The notes: a model not told the origin generated them from the letters alone. 64,000 nt of DNA from Kineosporia mesophila (GCF_021129235.1 NZ_JAJOMA010000021.1:1-64000), one strand, 5' to 3'. Numbered from the stretch's first letter, positions 9,223 through 19,503 are shown. Program-made: numbers and translations.

Positions 9223-9226
<4 letters not shown>
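7802..9226 (-). CDS. Two-component sensor histidine kinase (OmpR-partner class)
   Basis: 474 aa. TM1 about 12-34, an extracytoplasmic sensor of about 135 residues, TM2 about 172-195, a HAMP linker, a HisKA domain with SHELRTPL (phospho-His near residue 258), and a HATPase_c domain with N-box (NLVGNAVQHTP), DHGEGIP, FERFWR and GGSGLGLAIV boxes. All catalytic boxes are intact. The ATG overlaps the stop of the upstream response regulator by four bases (ATGA), so the two are translationally coupled. The signal is unknown. Confidence 0.93.
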
Positions 9227-9921
<695 letters not shown>

Positions 9922-10080
9922 GTATACATCCTCCCATCTCATGATTCACAGCCATCTCGACCACATGACGGGTCATCACCTTGCACACTGTCCAGCGAAG
10001 GTACGCGGCCCGACGGGTGCCGGACGGGTGAGCGCGAACCAGAACCGTCAGACGCCTGTACCCGTGACCGATGGAGAGAT

Positions 10081-12399
10081 GTGACGCAGCCCCGGTACGC
10101 CACCGGAGCCGGGCGATGGATCCGCCGTGCCTCGATCATCGGGCTGATCCTGTCCGCCCTCACCCTGCTGGGCGCCCTCGGAGCGGTAGCCGCCACCGCC
10201 AATGCCCCGTTCGCGCTCGCCGAGGCCGTCAACTGCCTGCTCGCGGCTTATCTCGCCGTGGTCACCGGGGTACTCCTGCGGCGCAACCGGCGCCAGGACG
10301 AGGCCGGGGCGAACGAGATCCAGGCCTGGCGCTACCTGCTGCTGGGCGCGCTGATCCTGACCGTGGCCGTGTTCGCCGGGCAGGGCGCCGCCCTGCTCGC
10401 GCACGGCCCCTACCTCGCCGGCACCGACCTCGGCTGGGTCGTGTTCACCGTGGGATGCATTGCCGCCGGGCCGTTCTTCTACCACGGCCTGGTGCGCTGG
10501 AAGCAGGAACGCACCGCCCTCGCCGACCCGAACGACATCCTCAACGGCGTCGGCGCCTGGATGGTCGTGGTCGCCATCGCCAATGCCGTGCACCAGCCGG
10601 TCCTGGCCGACGACCCGACCGGCTACTGGCGCACCGAGGCCGGGTACGCGCTGATCGGCACCGGAGTGGTGCTGTTCGGCTCGGCGGTCGCCATCGCCAA
10701 CCTCACCGGGCTCGCCTCCGACGCCCGCGCCTGGCTGCTGACCGGGGCCATGGCCACCCCGCTGGTGGTGGCGCTGGCCCCGCTGGTGCTGAGCACCGGT
10801 CCGCAGGCCCACGGGGCCGCCGCCACCCAGGGGCTGATCCTGGTCGCCGCGGCGCTGATCGGCCTGGCCCACCAGCGACCGGCCGACCGCACCGAACTGC
10901 TGCCCGCGATGACCGAGACCACCACGGCCAGCGCCCTGACCGTGCTGACGGCCGGCCTGTTCGTGCTGATCCAGCAGGCCCTGTCGAGCGAGCAGAGCGT
11001 TCTCATCACGGGCCTGGCCGCCGCCGCGGCGCTGGGCGCCTGCTACCGGTTCGTCACCGTGGTGCGCGACCTGGCCGTGCTGGCCCGCGCCCGGCAGGAG
11101 GCCCGCACCGACGAGCTCACCGGTGCGGCCAACCGCCGGGCCATGGTGACGGCCATCGAACAGGGCCTGGCCCAGAACGCCCCGGTCGCGCTGCTGCTCA
11201 TCGACCTGGACCGGTTCAAGCTGATCAACGACCGCTACGGGCACTCCGTCGGCGACCGGCTGCTGCAGGACGTCAGCACCAGCTTCGCCCGGCACGTACC
11301 GCCCGGCTGTCTGCTGGCCCGGCTCGGTGGTGACGAGTTCGCCGTGCTGCTCACCGGGGCCGCTGTCGGCCACGTCGAGCAGACCGCGCACGACCTGGTC
11401 GAGGCCGGGGCCACGTACCGCAGCCTGGACGGGAGGCCCCTGCGGGTCTACGCCAGCGTCGGGGTGGCCCTGAACGAGCCCGGCATGCCCGGCGTCGAGC
11501 TGATGCGCCGCGCCGACGTGGCGATGTACCGGGCCAAGAACGCCGGGGCCGGGGTCGGCCGCTACGACCCGGACCTGGATGCCGCGGCGCAGGAAGAGCT
11601 GGAGCTGGCCGAGGACATGCAGTGGACGTTCTCCCAGCCGGCCGCGGTCGCGGAGCAGATCCGGGTGTTCTTCCAGCCCCAGGTGCGGATCGGCGACGAC
11701 CAGGTGGTCGGGGCCGAGGCCCTGGCCCGCTGGGAGCACCCGCGGCACGGCCTGCTGGGCCCCTCCCGGTTCATCGACCTGGTCGAGAACCAGGGCCTGA
11801 TGGGCATCCTCACCGAACGGGTGCTGCACGAGTCGGTCACTCAGTGGCAGCGCTGGCGGGCCGCGGGCCGGCCGCTGCGGGTGTCGGTCAATCTCTCGGC
11901 CGGTTTCCTCGCCGAGCCCCGGTTGCTGGAGATCCTCGACGACGTGCTCGAGCGGGACATCGACCCCTCGCAGTTCGTCATGGAGATCACCGAGACCGGC
12001 TTCATGGCCGACCCCCAGCTGGCCGGCACCATGATCCGGGCGATGGCCGAGCGGGGTTTCGCCATCAGCATCGACGACTACGGCACCGGGTACTCGTCGC
12101 TGAGCTACCTGAACGACATCCCGGCGACCGAGCTGAAGATCGACCGCACCTTCACGCAGCGCATCCTGCACGACGAGCGCACCGCCGCGATCGTGGCCGG
12201 CACCGCCCAGATCGCGCACCGGCTCGGGATGCGGCTGCTCGTCGAGGGTGTGGAAGACCCGGACACCCTGGCCAAGCTGGGCGACCTGGGCTGCGACGAG
12301 GCGCAGGGGTACCTGTTCGCCACGCCGCTGCCCAAGGACGCCTTCGTCACCTGGCTGGAGCGGTACCCCAGCGTGGTGACGCCGCGCGTTCCCGTCTGA
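10081..12399 (+). CDS. Membrane-anchored GGDEF-EAL protein (diguanylate cyclase/phosphodiesterase)
   Basis: 772 aa from GTG at 10081 with GGAG just upstream. The first 330 residues form 8-10 hydrophobic helices acting as an integral-membrane sensor. A GGDEF domain (about 345-505) has the intact motif LGGDEF near residue 416. An EAL domain (about 525-765) has VGAEALARWEHP, MEITETG and DDYGTGYSSL, so both c-di-GMP synthesis and hydrolysis are chemically possible; which dominates is unknown. It is transcribed divergently from the OmpR-type regulator. It ends 3 bp from the convergent hydrolase. Confidence 0.92.
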   Translation: MTQPRYATGAGRWIRRASIIGLILSALTLLGALGAVAATANAPFALAEAVNCLLAAYLAVVTGVLLRRNRRQDEAGANEIQAWRYLLLGALILTVAVFAGQGAALLAHGPYLAGTDLGWVVFTVGCIAAGPFFYHGLVRWKQERTALADPNDILNGVGAWMVVVAIANAVHQPVLADDPTGYWRTEAGYALIGTGVVLFGSAVAIANLTGLASDARAWLLTGAMATPLVVALAPLVLSTGPQAHGAAATQGLILVAAALIGLAHQRPADRTELLPAMTETTTASALTVLTAGLFVLIQQALSSEQSVLITGLAAAAALGACYRFVTVVRDLAVLARARQEARTDELTGAANRRAMVTAIEQGLAQNAPVALLLIDLDRFKLINDRYGHSVGDRLLQDVSTSFARHVPPGCLLARLGGDEFAVLLTGAAVGHVEQTAHDLVEAGATYRSLDGRPLRVYASVGVALNEPGMPGVELMRRADVAMYRAKNAGAGVGRYDPDLDAAAQEELELAEDMQWTFSQPAAVAEQIRVFFQPQVRIGDDQVVGAEALARWEHPRHGLLGPSRFIDLVENQGLMGILTERVLHESVTQWQRWRAAGRPLRVSVNLSAGFLAEPRLLEILDDVLERDIDPSQFVMEITETGFMADPQLAGTMIRAMAERGFAISIDDYGTGYSSLSYLNDIPATELKIDRTFTQRILHDERTAAIVAGTAQIAHRLGMRLLVEGVEDPDTLAKLGDLGCDEAQGYLFATPLPKDAFVTWLERYPSVVTPRVPV

Positions 12400-12402
12400 C
12401 CG

Positions 12403-13233
12403 CTACTTCTCCAGGAAAGCCAGCAGAGCCTCGTTGAACTCGGCGGGGTGAGTGGCGTTCATCCCGTGCGGACCACCCTTGATCACGTGGACCTGAGCAC
12501 CGGGCACGATTTCCCCCATCCGCTTCCCGCTCACCTCGAACGGCACGATCGAGTCGCTGTCGCCGTGGATGACCAGCGTGGGCACGTCGATCTTGGCGAC
12601 GTCGTCGCGGAAATCGGTCGTGCCGAACGCCAGGATGCACTCCAGAGTGCCCTTGGGCGAGGCGAAGGCCGCGATCTGCCGGGCGTACTGCTGCTGCGCG
12701 TCGCTCACCAGAGACTTGCCGTCCACGCTGAAGAACGTGTCCACGAACCCTTCCAGGAACGCCAGGCGGTCGGTGACCACCCCGTCCTGGAACTGCTTGA
12801 TGGTCGCGTCGTCCAGACCACCGTCCGGATTGCCGTCGGTCTTGTACAGGTACGGCGGCACGGCCCCGGCGAAGACGGCCCGGGCCACCCGGCCGGTGCC
12901 GTAGGTGCCGATGTACCGGGCCACCTCACCACCCCCCATGGAGAACCCGACCAGCGTCACCCCGTTCAGGTCGAGCGCCGTGAGAAGAGCGTTCAGGTCG
13001 GCGACGAAGGTGTCGTACTCGTACCCGTTCCAGGGCTGCGACGATTCCCCGAATCCCCTTCGGTCGTAGGTGATCACCCGGTAGCCGGCGGCGATCAGGG
13101 CGGGCACCTGGTTCTCCCAGGAGCGGCCGGACAGCGGCCAGCCGTGGATGAGCACCACCGGGCTGCCGGATCCCTGGTCGGTGTAGTGCAGTTCGGCGTT
13201 CTCGACATCGCTGGTCACAGTGAGCCTGGGCAC
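12403..13233 (-). CDS. Alpha/beta hydrolase, cofactor-free haloperoxidase/perhydrolase-like
   Basis: 276 aa, the usual length. Visible elements are the oxyanion-hole segment LIHGWPLSG, the nucleophile elbow GFSMGG, the acid in HGDSDSIVP and the catalytic His in GGPHGMN. YDRRGFGESSQPW is typical of the non-haem chloroperoxidase branch. Such enzymes hydrolyse esters and form peracids from carboxylate plus peroxide; the physiological substrate is seldom known. There is no signal peptide, so it is cytosolic. It is likely monocistronic, sitting between the convergent GGDEF-EAL gene and the sugar ABC operon. Confidence 0.88.
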   Translation of the reverse strand: MPRLTVTSDVENAELHYTDQGSGSPVVLIHGWPLSGRSWENQVPALIAAGYRVITYDRRGFGESSQPWNGYEYDTFVADLNALLTALDLNGVTLVGFSMGGGEVARYIGTYGTGRVARAVFAGAVPPYLYKTDGNPDGGLDDATIKQFQDGVVTDRLAFLEGFVDTFFSVDGKSLVSDAQQQYARQIAAFASPKGTLECILAFGTTDFRDDVAKIDVPTLVIHGDSDSIVPFEVSGKRMGEIVPGAQVHVIKGGPHGMNATHPAEFNEALLAFLEK

Positions 13234-13272
13234 GTTCCTACCTCCAGATGAAGACCTGCGCCGAGCCTAGGC

Positions 13273-14160
13273 TCAGCCCTTCACCGCGCCACTCAGCCCG
13301 GCCCCGCGCAGGAAGAATCCCTGAAAGACCAGGAACAGAACCACCGGAATCAGGGTCGAGATGAACAAAGCGGCCAGAAGTACATCCAACTGGATAGTTT
13401 CGGCCAGGATGGGCAAACGCACCGAGAGCGGCTGTTTGCCCGGATCGGGTAGCACGAGCAACGGCCAGAGAAAGTCCTTCCAGGCCGCCACCACCGCGAA
13501 CACCGACACCACGCCGAGAATCGGACGGGACATGGGCAGAACGATCGACCAGAACAACCGGAACGGCCCGGCCCCGTCGACCATGGCGGCCTCGAACACC
13601 TCCCGGGGCAGGTTGTCGAAGAACCGCTTGACCAGGATGACGTTGAACGGGCTGGCCGCGGCCGGCAGCCAGACCGCCCACCACGAGTTGATCAGCGAGA
13701 TGTGCAGCCCGGGCACGTCCAGCGCGGTCAGGTAGAGGGGCACGAGCAGCACCACCGCCGGCACCAGCATCGTGCCGAGTACCAGCCCGGTGATCAGCTT
13801 TCCGTAGCGGGGCCGGAGCACCGACAGTGCGTAGCCCGCCGTGGTGGCCACCAGGAGCTGACTGGCCCACGAACCACCAGCGACCGCCAGGGTGTTCAGG
13901 AAATACCGGTCGAGGTGCTCGTGGTTCCAGGCCGTGGCCAGGTTCGCAATGTCGAAACCGTTCGGCCACAGGGCCATCGGCTCCCTCAGCGTGTCGCGGG
14001 TCGGGGTGGTCGCGGCCTTCGCCAACCACAGTAACGGCCCCAGTCCGATGACCACCAGCGAACCCAGCAGGCCCACTTCCGTCAGTGTGAGCGTCTTTCG
14101 TATCCAAGGTTTACGGCGCTCGTTGCTCGAGATGATGCCGCGATCCGGCTGGTCCGTCAT
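13273..14160 (-). CDS. Carbohydrate ABC transporter permease, MalG type
   Basis: 295 aa with six TM segments. The start ATG at 14160 overlaps the stop of the MalF-type gene (ATGA). The cytoplasmic EAA-loop appears as EVFEAAMVDGAGPFRLFWSIVLPM, where the permease contacts the ATPase. It forms the translocation channel with the upstream permease. No ATPase gene is in the operon, as is usual in actinobacteria where a shared MsiK-like ATPase serves many CUT1 importers. Neighbours (binding protein, GH13) indicate an oligosaccharide substrate. Confidence 0.92.
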   Translation of the reverse strand: MTDQPDRGIISSNERRKPWIRKTLTLTEVGLLGSLVVIGLGPLLWLAKAATTPTRDTLREPMALWPNGFDIANLATAWNHEHLDRYFLNTLAVAGGSWASQLLVATTAGYALSVLRPRYGKLITGLVLGTMLVPAVVLLVPLYLTALDVPGLHISLINSWWAVWLPAAASPFNVILVKRFFDNLPREVFEAAMVDGAGPFRLFWSIVLPMSRPILGVVSVFAVVAAWKDFLWPLLVLPDPGKQPLSVRLPILAETIQLDVLLAALFISTLIPVVLFLVFQGFFLRGAGLSGAVKG

Positions 14161-15092
14161 GACTGGCTCCACGATCGGGTGAGACGGTAGTAGAGAGCCG
14201 AAAGCAGAGCCAGCACCACCGCGAGCATCACGCTGAGGGCCGTCGCGGCGCCGAAGTCACCGCTCAGGCTGGACCCGAACGCGTAGTCGTAGACCAGCAG
14301 CAGAAGGGTCAGCGTGGCCTTCGACGGGCCGCCACCGGTGAACAGGTACGGCTCGAGGAAGACCTGCGCGGTACCGATGAGCTGCAGGATCATCGTGACC
14401 AGCAGCACGCCCCGCAGCTGGGGAAGCGTGACGTGCCAGACCTTCTGCCGAATCGAGGCCCCGTCGACCTCGGCCGCGTCGTAGAGCTCCGGCGGCACCG
14501 CCGTCAGGGCCGCCAGGTAGATGATGACCGTGCCGCCCGCCGCCGCCCAGGTGGCCTCCAGCACCAGCGAGGGCATGGCCAGCGACGAGGAGTTCAGCCA
14601 CGGGTACGGCCCCAGCCCGATCCAGCCCAGCACGGTGTTGAAGACCCCGGTCGGGCCCCCGTCGTAGAAGAACTTCCAGAGCAGCACGGCCACTACCGGC
14701 GGCACCACCACCGGCAGGTAGGCCAGCGCCGTGTAGACACCCCGCCAGCGCCGGACCTCGCTCATCAGCACCGCCAGCAGCAGCGGAATCGGATAGCCGA
14801 AAACCAGCGCCAGACCCGCGAAATAGCCGGTGTTACGGATCGCCGTCCAGAGGTCGGGGTCGTGCAGCACATAGACGTAGTTGTCCACCCCGACGAACGT
14901 GGCCGGGGTCACCAGGTTGGTCTGCTGCACACTCATCACCAGCGCCCGCCCGATCGGGAACCAGCTGAACACCCCGAACGCGACGAGCATGGGCAGCAGG
15001 AAGACGACGGTGGCGAGACCGTTGCCCCGAACCTTCCTGGCGGGAACCTTCCTGGCCGTGGCGGGCACCACCGGACGGTCGATCACGCTCAT
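14157..15092 (-). CDS. Carbohydrate ABC transporter permease, MalF type
   Basis: 311 aa with six TM segments after a Lys/Arg-rich cytoplasmic N-terminus. The EAA-loop is ELYDAAEVDGASIRQKVWHVTLP. It lies 3 bp after the substrate-binding protein gene and is coupled to the MalG-type gene, so it is the third gene of a four-gene unit. The relatively short N-terminal region resembles typical CUT1 permeases rather than the enlarged E. coli MalF. Confidence 0.92.
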   Translation of the reverse strand: MSVIDRPVVPATARKVPARKVRGNGLATVVFLLPMLVAFGVFSWFPIGRALVMSVQQTNLVTPATFVGVDNYVYVLHDPDLWTAIRNTGYFAGLALVFGYPIPLLLAVLMSEVRRWRGVYTALAYLPVVVPPVVAVLLWKFFYDGGPTGVFNTVLGWIGLGPYPWLNSSSLAMPSLVLEATWAAAGGTVIIYLAALTAVPPELYDAAEVDGASIRQKVWHVTLPQLRGVLLVTMILQLIGTAQVFLEPYLFTGGGPSKATLTLLLLVYDYAFGSSLSGDFGAATALSVMLAVVLALLSALYYRLTRSWSQS

Positions 15093-15095
15093 CCC

Positions 15096-16466
15096 TCAGC
15101 CCCGGTCCAGCACGTTCTGCACCTCGGAGTTGGCCTGGGACAACAGTTCGTCCACGTTCGCGTTCCTGTCGGTCAGGACCTTCTGCACCACCGGGTCGAG
15201 CGCGGCGTAGAGATCCTGCGTGGCCACCGGAGGCTCGGGCACCAGAGGCTGCTGGAACGCGGCACTGGTGTAGTTCGTCATCTGCTCCAGCGGCACATCC
15301 ACGTAACTCTTGATCCACTCCAGCCGCTTCTGCTCGGTGGCCTGGTCGAACACCGGAAGCTGCGGGGTGCCGACGGGCTGCTTGTCGGTCTGCCGGTTCT
15401 GCGCATCGCGCACGGCACCTTCCTGGGTGATCAGCTTCTGCATGTAGAAGAAGTCGATCCACTTCACCGCGGCCGCCTTCTCCGCGTCGTCGGCCTTCAC
15501 ACTGACCGCCGCCAGCGTGCCGCCACCCAGTACCCCGGCGTCCGCGCCCTCCAGCGGCAGCACGGTGAGTCCGTAGTCGTCGGGCTTGATCTCGTTCTGG
15601 GACACCAGGTTGTCGTAGGTCCCGCCGCCGGTGACGAACATCCCGATCTTGCCCGCCGCGAACGCCTGATTGATCCCGTTCCAGTCGTAGCCGAAGTTCG
15701 AGCCCATCGAGTCGTCCTGCCAGCGCATGTCCTGCACCAGCCTCAGGGCCTCCTTGGCCCCGGCGTTGTCCACCGTGGCCTTCTGCTCATCACCGTTCGC
15801 CTGGGTCATGCGCCCACCCATCGCGTAGGCCTCGGTCGACAGGATCCAGCCACCGGTGTTGCCCTTCGTCATCACCGCGTACCCGGCCTGCCCGGTCTTC
15901 TCGGCGATCTGATCGGCCGCCGAGCGAATTTCGGCCCAGGTCGTCGGCGGCTTGTCCGGGTCGAGCCCGGCCTCCTCGAACAGCGCGCGGTTGTAGTGCA
16001 GCGCCTGGCCGTACGCCGCAATGGGTACCAGCTCGACCGAACCGTCGTCACTCTTTCCGGCCGCCACCACGTTCGGGTTGAAACTGTTGGCGTAGGGCAG
16101 TTTCGAGATCTCGTCACTGATGTCGGCCACCTGCCGGCGGGCGATCAGCGTGCGGCCGTCGGTGAACGGCAGGGTGAACACGTCGGGCAGGGTGCCCCCG
16201 GCCAGCTTCGCCGCGAAGGTCGGCCCGGTCCAGGTGTATTCCTCGCGCTTCACCTCGATGTTCGGGTACTTCTTCCGGAAGGTCGCGATCTGCTGGTCGT
16301 ACGAGCTGATCGCCTCGGGGGTCAGCCCGGCGTCGCTCGCCACCGTGATCGAGACCTTGCCACTGGCCCCCTCGTCGCTGTCGGAATCACCTCCGCACGC
16401 GGTCAGCAGGCCGAGACCGGCCAGACCGGCGATGGTCAGTGCTGTCGTCGATCGAATGGACATCAT
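15096..16466 (-). CDS. Sugar ABC transporter substrate-binding lipoprotein
   Basis: 456 aa from ATG at 16466; GAGGAG lies 5 nt upstream, inside the end of the glycosidase gene. The signal sequence ends in a lipobox LLTACGG, so it is a lipoprotein on the outer face of the membrane. The mature part has the family 1 extracellular solute-binding fold (FRKKYPNIEV, GTLPDVF, NTGGWILSTEAYAMGG). It would deliver an oligosaccharide, probably an alpha-glucoside given the GH13 enzyme, to the MalFG permeases. An upstream in-frame extension crosses the glycosidase gene and is a shadow. Confidence 0.92.
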   Translation of the reverse strand: MMSIRSTTALTIAGLAGLGLLTACGGDSDSDEGASGKVSITVASDAGLTPEAISSYDQQIATFRKKYPNIEVKREEYTWTGPTFAAKLAGGTLPDVFTLPFTDGRTLIARRQVADISDEISKLPYANSFNPNVVAAGKSDDGSVELVPIAAYGQALHYNRALFEEAGLDPDKPPTTWAEIRSAADQIAEKTGQAGYAVMTKGNTGGWILSTEAYAMGGRMTQANGDEQKATVDNAGAKEALRLVQDMRWQDDSMGSNFGYDWNGINQAFAAGKIGMFVTGGGTYDNLVSQNEIKPDDYGLTVLPLEGADAGVLGGGTLAAVSVKADDAEKAAAVKWIDFFYMQKLITQEGAVRDAQNRQTDKQPVGTPQLPVFDQATEQKRLEWIKSYVDVPLEQMTNYTSAAFQQPLVPEPPVATQDLYAALDPVVQKVLTDRNANVDELLSQANSEVQNVLDRG

Positions 16467-16468
16467 TG

Positions 16469-18112
16469 TCACTCCTCGATTTTCACCATGGGCAGATGTA
16501 GCCAGACGGCGGTGTCGGGCGGGACCTGATCGCCGTCGAGAGGTCCACTGGCCAGGAGTAGCCGGGCCTGATCGGGCAAGGGTGTGGCTTCGGCGCCCAG
16601 GTTCACCACGCAGGCGAACTGGGTGCCCCGGCGAAAAGCGATCACACCTGAGGACGCGGCCAGCCAGCTGAGCTGGTCGTTCTCCAGATCGGTTTCGGAT
16701 CGCCTCAGACGGAGCATCTCCCGGTAGAGGGCGAGCATCGACTGCGGGTCGTGCTGCTGCGCCTCCACACTCAGACCGGGCCAGATCGCCGGCGGTGGGA
16801 GCCAGGGCTCCGCGTGGGCCCCCTCCCCGGCGCCGGTATTCGCCGTGGTCCACGGCAGCGGGACCCGGCAGCCGTCCCGGCCGGGATCCACTCCCCCGGA
16901 ACGAAAATGCATGGGGTCCTGGAGCTTGTCGAGCGGGATGTCCTCCACCTCGGGCAGGCCCAGCTCGTCGCCCTGGTAGATGTAGAGGCTTCCGGGCAGC
17001 GCCGCTGTCAGCAACGCCGCCGCCCGGGCCCGGCGGTGACCCAGCTTCGGGTCCGACGGCGTCCCGAACCGCTTCGCGGCGAAGGCGAACGACGAGTCGG
17101 ACCGGCCGTAGCGGGTGACCGGCCGGGTCACGTCGTGATTCGAAAGTACCCAGGTGGCCGGGGCGTGGACGGGTTCGTGGGCGGCCAGCGTGGTCTCGAT
17201 CGAGGCCCGCAGCTCCTTGGCCTCCCAGGGCCGGGTCATGAAGTCGAAGTTGAACGCCGTGTGCATCTCGTCGGGCCGCAGATAGCGGGCGAAGCGCCGG
17301 GCGTCGTCCAGCCACAGTTCCCCGACCAGGATGCGCTCGTCGTCGTAGGAATCGGCGACCGCCCGCCATCCCCGGTAGATGTCGTGCAGCTCGTCCCGGT
17401 CGATGAACGGATGCTCGCCCGGCCCGGGCCGGGCCGGCACCTCGGGCAGCAGCGGATCCTTCACCGGCATGGCCGCCGAGTCGATGCGAACCCCGGCCAC
17501 CCCACGGTCGAACCAGAACCGCAGAACGTCTTCGTGTTCGGCCCTGACCTGGGTATTCGACCAGTTCAGGTCGGGCTGCTGGGGCGTGAACAGATGCAGG
17601 TACCACTCCCCCGGACTGCCGTCCGGATTCACCGTGCGGGTCCAGGTGTCGCCCGAGAAGCTCGACACCCAGTGGGTCGGCATCTCGTCACCGTTCTTGC
17701 CCCGCCCCGGCCGGAACCAGAACCGTTCCCGGGCCGGCGAGCCGGGCCCGTCCGCCAGGGCTTCCTCGAACCACGGGTGGACGCTCGACAGATGGTTGGG
17801 CACGATGTCGACGATGGTGCGCAGCCCCAGGTCACGGGCTTCTGTGATCAACCGCTCGGCCTGTTCGAGGCTACCGAAACGTGGCTCGATGTCGCGGTAG
17901 TCGGCCACGTCATAGCCCCCGTCGGCCATCGGCGACGGGTACCAGGGGGTGAACCAGATCGCGTCCGCCCCGAGATCAGCCAGATACGTCAGCCGCGACC
18001 GCACCCCCTCCAGATCGCCCACCCCGTCGCCGTTCGCGTCGGCGAAACTGCGCACGTAGACCTGGTAGATGACGGCATTGCGCCACCACGCAGGGTCGGT
18101 TCGGGTGTGCAC
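16469..18112 (-). CDS. GH13 alpha-glucosidase / oligo-1,6-glucosidase
   Basis: 547 aa from GTG at 18112, chosen because AGGAGG (18123-18128) is 9-10 nt upstream; a longer frame to 18175 would bury that site. The TIM barrel carries GH13 regions I (DIVPNH), II (GVRIDSAA, nucleophile Asp), III (ILVGELW, acid/base Glu) and IV (LSNHDV, third Asp). The N-terminal IYQVYVRSFADANGDGVGDL is typical of the GH13_23/30 exo-glucosidases. It is cytosolic and would cleave the imported oligosaccharide to glucose. It is the first gene of the operon and is probably repressed by the LacI protein next door. Confidence 0.92.
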   Translation of the reverse strand: MHTRTDPAWWRNAVIYQVYVRSFADANGDGVGDLEGVRSRLTYLADLGADAIWFTPWYPSPMADGGYDVADYRDIEPRFGSLEQAERLITEARDLGLRTIVDIVPNHLSSVHPWFEEALADGPGSPARERFWFRPGRGKNGDEMPTHWVSSFSGDTWTRTVNPDGSPGEWYLHLFTPQQPDLNWSNTQVRAEHEDVLRFWFDRGVAGVRIDSAAMPVKDPLLPEVPARPGPGEHPFIDRDELHDIYRGWRAVADSYDDERILVGELWLDDARRFARYLRPDEMHTAFNFDFMTRPWEAKELRASIETTLAAHEPVHAPATWVLSNHDVTRPVTRYGRSDSSFAFAAKRFGTPSDPKLGHRRARAAALLTAALPGSLYIYQGDELGLPEVEDIPLDKLQDPMHFRSGGVDPGRDGCRVPLPWTTANTGAGEGAHAEPWLPPPAIWPGLSVEAQQHDPQSMLALYREMLRLRRSETDLENDQLSWLAASSGVIAFRRGTQFACVVNLGAEATPLPDQARLLLASGPLDGDQVPPDTAVWLHLPMVKIEE

Positions 18113-18337
18113 GCGGCGCCTACCTCCTGCGCCAGAGGCGCGGCAGACGGCAACAGGCGCCGGAGTACCGGGCAACGACGCTGTGACCGGGATCGGGAAC
18201 TGCGCTCAGGGCCGGAGGGCCTCGAGCTGCGATCACCGTAAGGTCGGCCACAACCTTTTGCAATAGCCTGATTTTTGAGTGCAAATACTCGACATCAGGC
18301 CGTAGAAACACACTGAGTCACGGCAACGTTGTCGGCT

Positions 18338-18345
18338 TTGCGCAA
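18338..18345. promoter_or_regulatory. LacI-type operator TTGCGCAA upstream of the glucoside operon
   Basis: A perfect 8-bp palindrome TTGCGCAA with the central CG typical of LacI-family operators. It lies about 225 bp upstream of the GH13 start in a 361-bp intergenic region. The same core recurs at 19522-19529 upstream of lacI. Closer to the GH13 gene, A/T-rich TTTTGCAA (18257-18264) and GTGCAAAT (18280-18287) may mark the promoter and a further half-site. No clean -10/-35 pair could be assigned. Confidence 0.5.
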
Positions 18346-18378
18346 TCTGCGGCCGCAGCCCGCCACCCCCCAGCCTTC

Positions 18379-18462
18379 CGTGGTCAGGCCAGGTGTCCCC
18401 GGATTTCCAGAACTTGCCGGACTCGGAGTTCCAGAACTCTGGGGACCCTTGGCCTGATCACG
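18379..18462. repeat. Long intergenic hairpin (dispersed family, divergent copy)
   Basis: Arms 18379-18400 and 18441-18462 pair over 22 bp with three mismatches (core GGCCTGATCACG on the right). The 40-nt interior holds two copies of a TTCCAGAACT dyad at about 18404 and 18428. It lies 11 bp after the lacI stop and upstream of the GH13 operon. It may serve as the lacI terminator. The architecture matches the elements at 36449 and 47710. Confidence 0.65.
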
Positions 18463-18473
18463 AAGGGGTGGGG

Positions 18474-19481
18474 TCAGCGACGGGGGACGGCTCCGGTGGA
18501 CGAGCGCACGACCAGTTCGGGCTCGAAGAGCAGTTCCCGGTCCATGGTCATGCCGCCCTCGATCTGGTTGATCAGGAGGGTGAGAGCGGCCCGGCCCATT
18601 GACTCGATCGGCTGGCGGATGGTGCTCAGCGGCGGGTCGGTGCAGTTCATCAGGAACGAGTCGTCGAAGCCGACCACGGAGAAGTCGTCGGGCACCCGCA
18701 GCCCGGCCCGACGCACCGCCTTCACCCCGCCGAGCGCAAGGATGTCACTGGCGAAAATAGCTGCGGTCGCGCCTCGTTCGACCAGCATGGAGGCCGCCAG
18801 CTGACCGCCCTCGACGGTGAACATGGTGTGCTCGACCAGGCCTTCACTCTCCAGGCCGGCCCCGGCCACCAGCTTGCCGAAGGCCTCGATCTTGCGCCGT
18901 GACGGCACGTGGTCGGGAGGCCCGAGCACCAGGCCGATGCGCTCGTGCCCCAGCGACCGCAGGTGGGCGAAGGCCAGACCGACCGCCGCCGTGTCGTCGG
19001 TCGAAACCGTCGGGAAGTCGAGACCTTCGATCGCTGCGTTCATCAGAACCACCGGAATGCCGCGGTTCTCGAGCTGCTCGAAGTGATCATGCGCGGCGTC
19101 GGCCTCACTGGAGGCCCCACCGAAGAACACCACCCCGGAAACCTGCTTCTCCAGAAGCATCTCGACGTAGGCCGGCTCGCTCATCCCGCCCGCCGAGCAG
19201 GTGCACAACACCGGGGTGAGCCCGCGGTGCACGATGCCCCCGGCCAGAACCTCGGCGAATGCAGGAAAGATCGGGTTCTGCAGCTCGGGCAGGATGAGCC
19301 CGACCAGCCGCGCCCGCTCACCACGCAACTGGGTGGGCCGCTCGTAACCGAGCACGTCGAGCGCGGCGAGGACCGAGCGCCGCGTGGCCTCGGAAACCCC
19401 GGGCCGCCCATTGAGCACCCGGCTGACAGTGGCCTCGCTGACGCCGACCTTCTTCGCCACCTCGGCCAGTCGTCGCGTCAC
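18474..19481 (-). CDS. LacI-family transcriptional regulator of the glucoside operon
   Basis: 335 aa from GTG at 19481, which puts the helix-turn-helix at the extreme N-terminus (LAEVAKKVGVSEATVSRVLNG) as in the family. The next segment is the hinge (ATRRSVLAALDVLGYERP) and then a periplasmic-binding-like effector domain with FDDSFLMNCTDPPLSTIRQP. The longer frame to 19529 begins with TTG inside the operator palindrome and is unlikely. It should repress the downstream GH13-ABC operon and itself, released by a sugar. It is on the same strand, upstream of the operon it controls. Confidence 0.9.
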   Translation of the reverse strand: MTRRLAEVAKKVGVSEATVSRVLNGRPGVSEATRRSVLAALDVLGYERPTQLRGERARLVGLILPELQNPIFPAFAEVLAGGIVHRGLTPVLCTCSAGGMSEPAYVEMLLEKQVSGVVFFGGASSEADAAHDHFEQLENRGIPVVLMNAAIEGLDFPTVSTDDTAAVGLAFAHLRSLGHERIGLVLGPPDHVPSRRKIEAFGKLVAGAGLESEGLVEHTMFTVEGGQLAASMLVERGATAAIFASDILALGGVKAVRRAGLRVPDDFSVVGFDDSFLMNCTDPPLSTIRQPIESMGRAALTLLINQIEGGMTMDRELLFEPELVVRSSTGAVPRR

Positions 19482-19503
19482 AGCAAGAAGAGTACGCCCC
19501 GGC

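Noticed and set aside
10048-12219. 723-aa minus-strand frame antisense to the GGDEF-EAL gene
   Set aside because: Gly/Gln/His/Val-rich mirror of a high-GC gene, no domain; several similar antisense frames occur across the window.
16467-17606. N-terminal extension of the sugar-binding protein frame
   Set aside because: It lies inside the GH13 gene in another frame; the signal peptide and lipobox begin at the ATG at 16466 with a good ribosome site.
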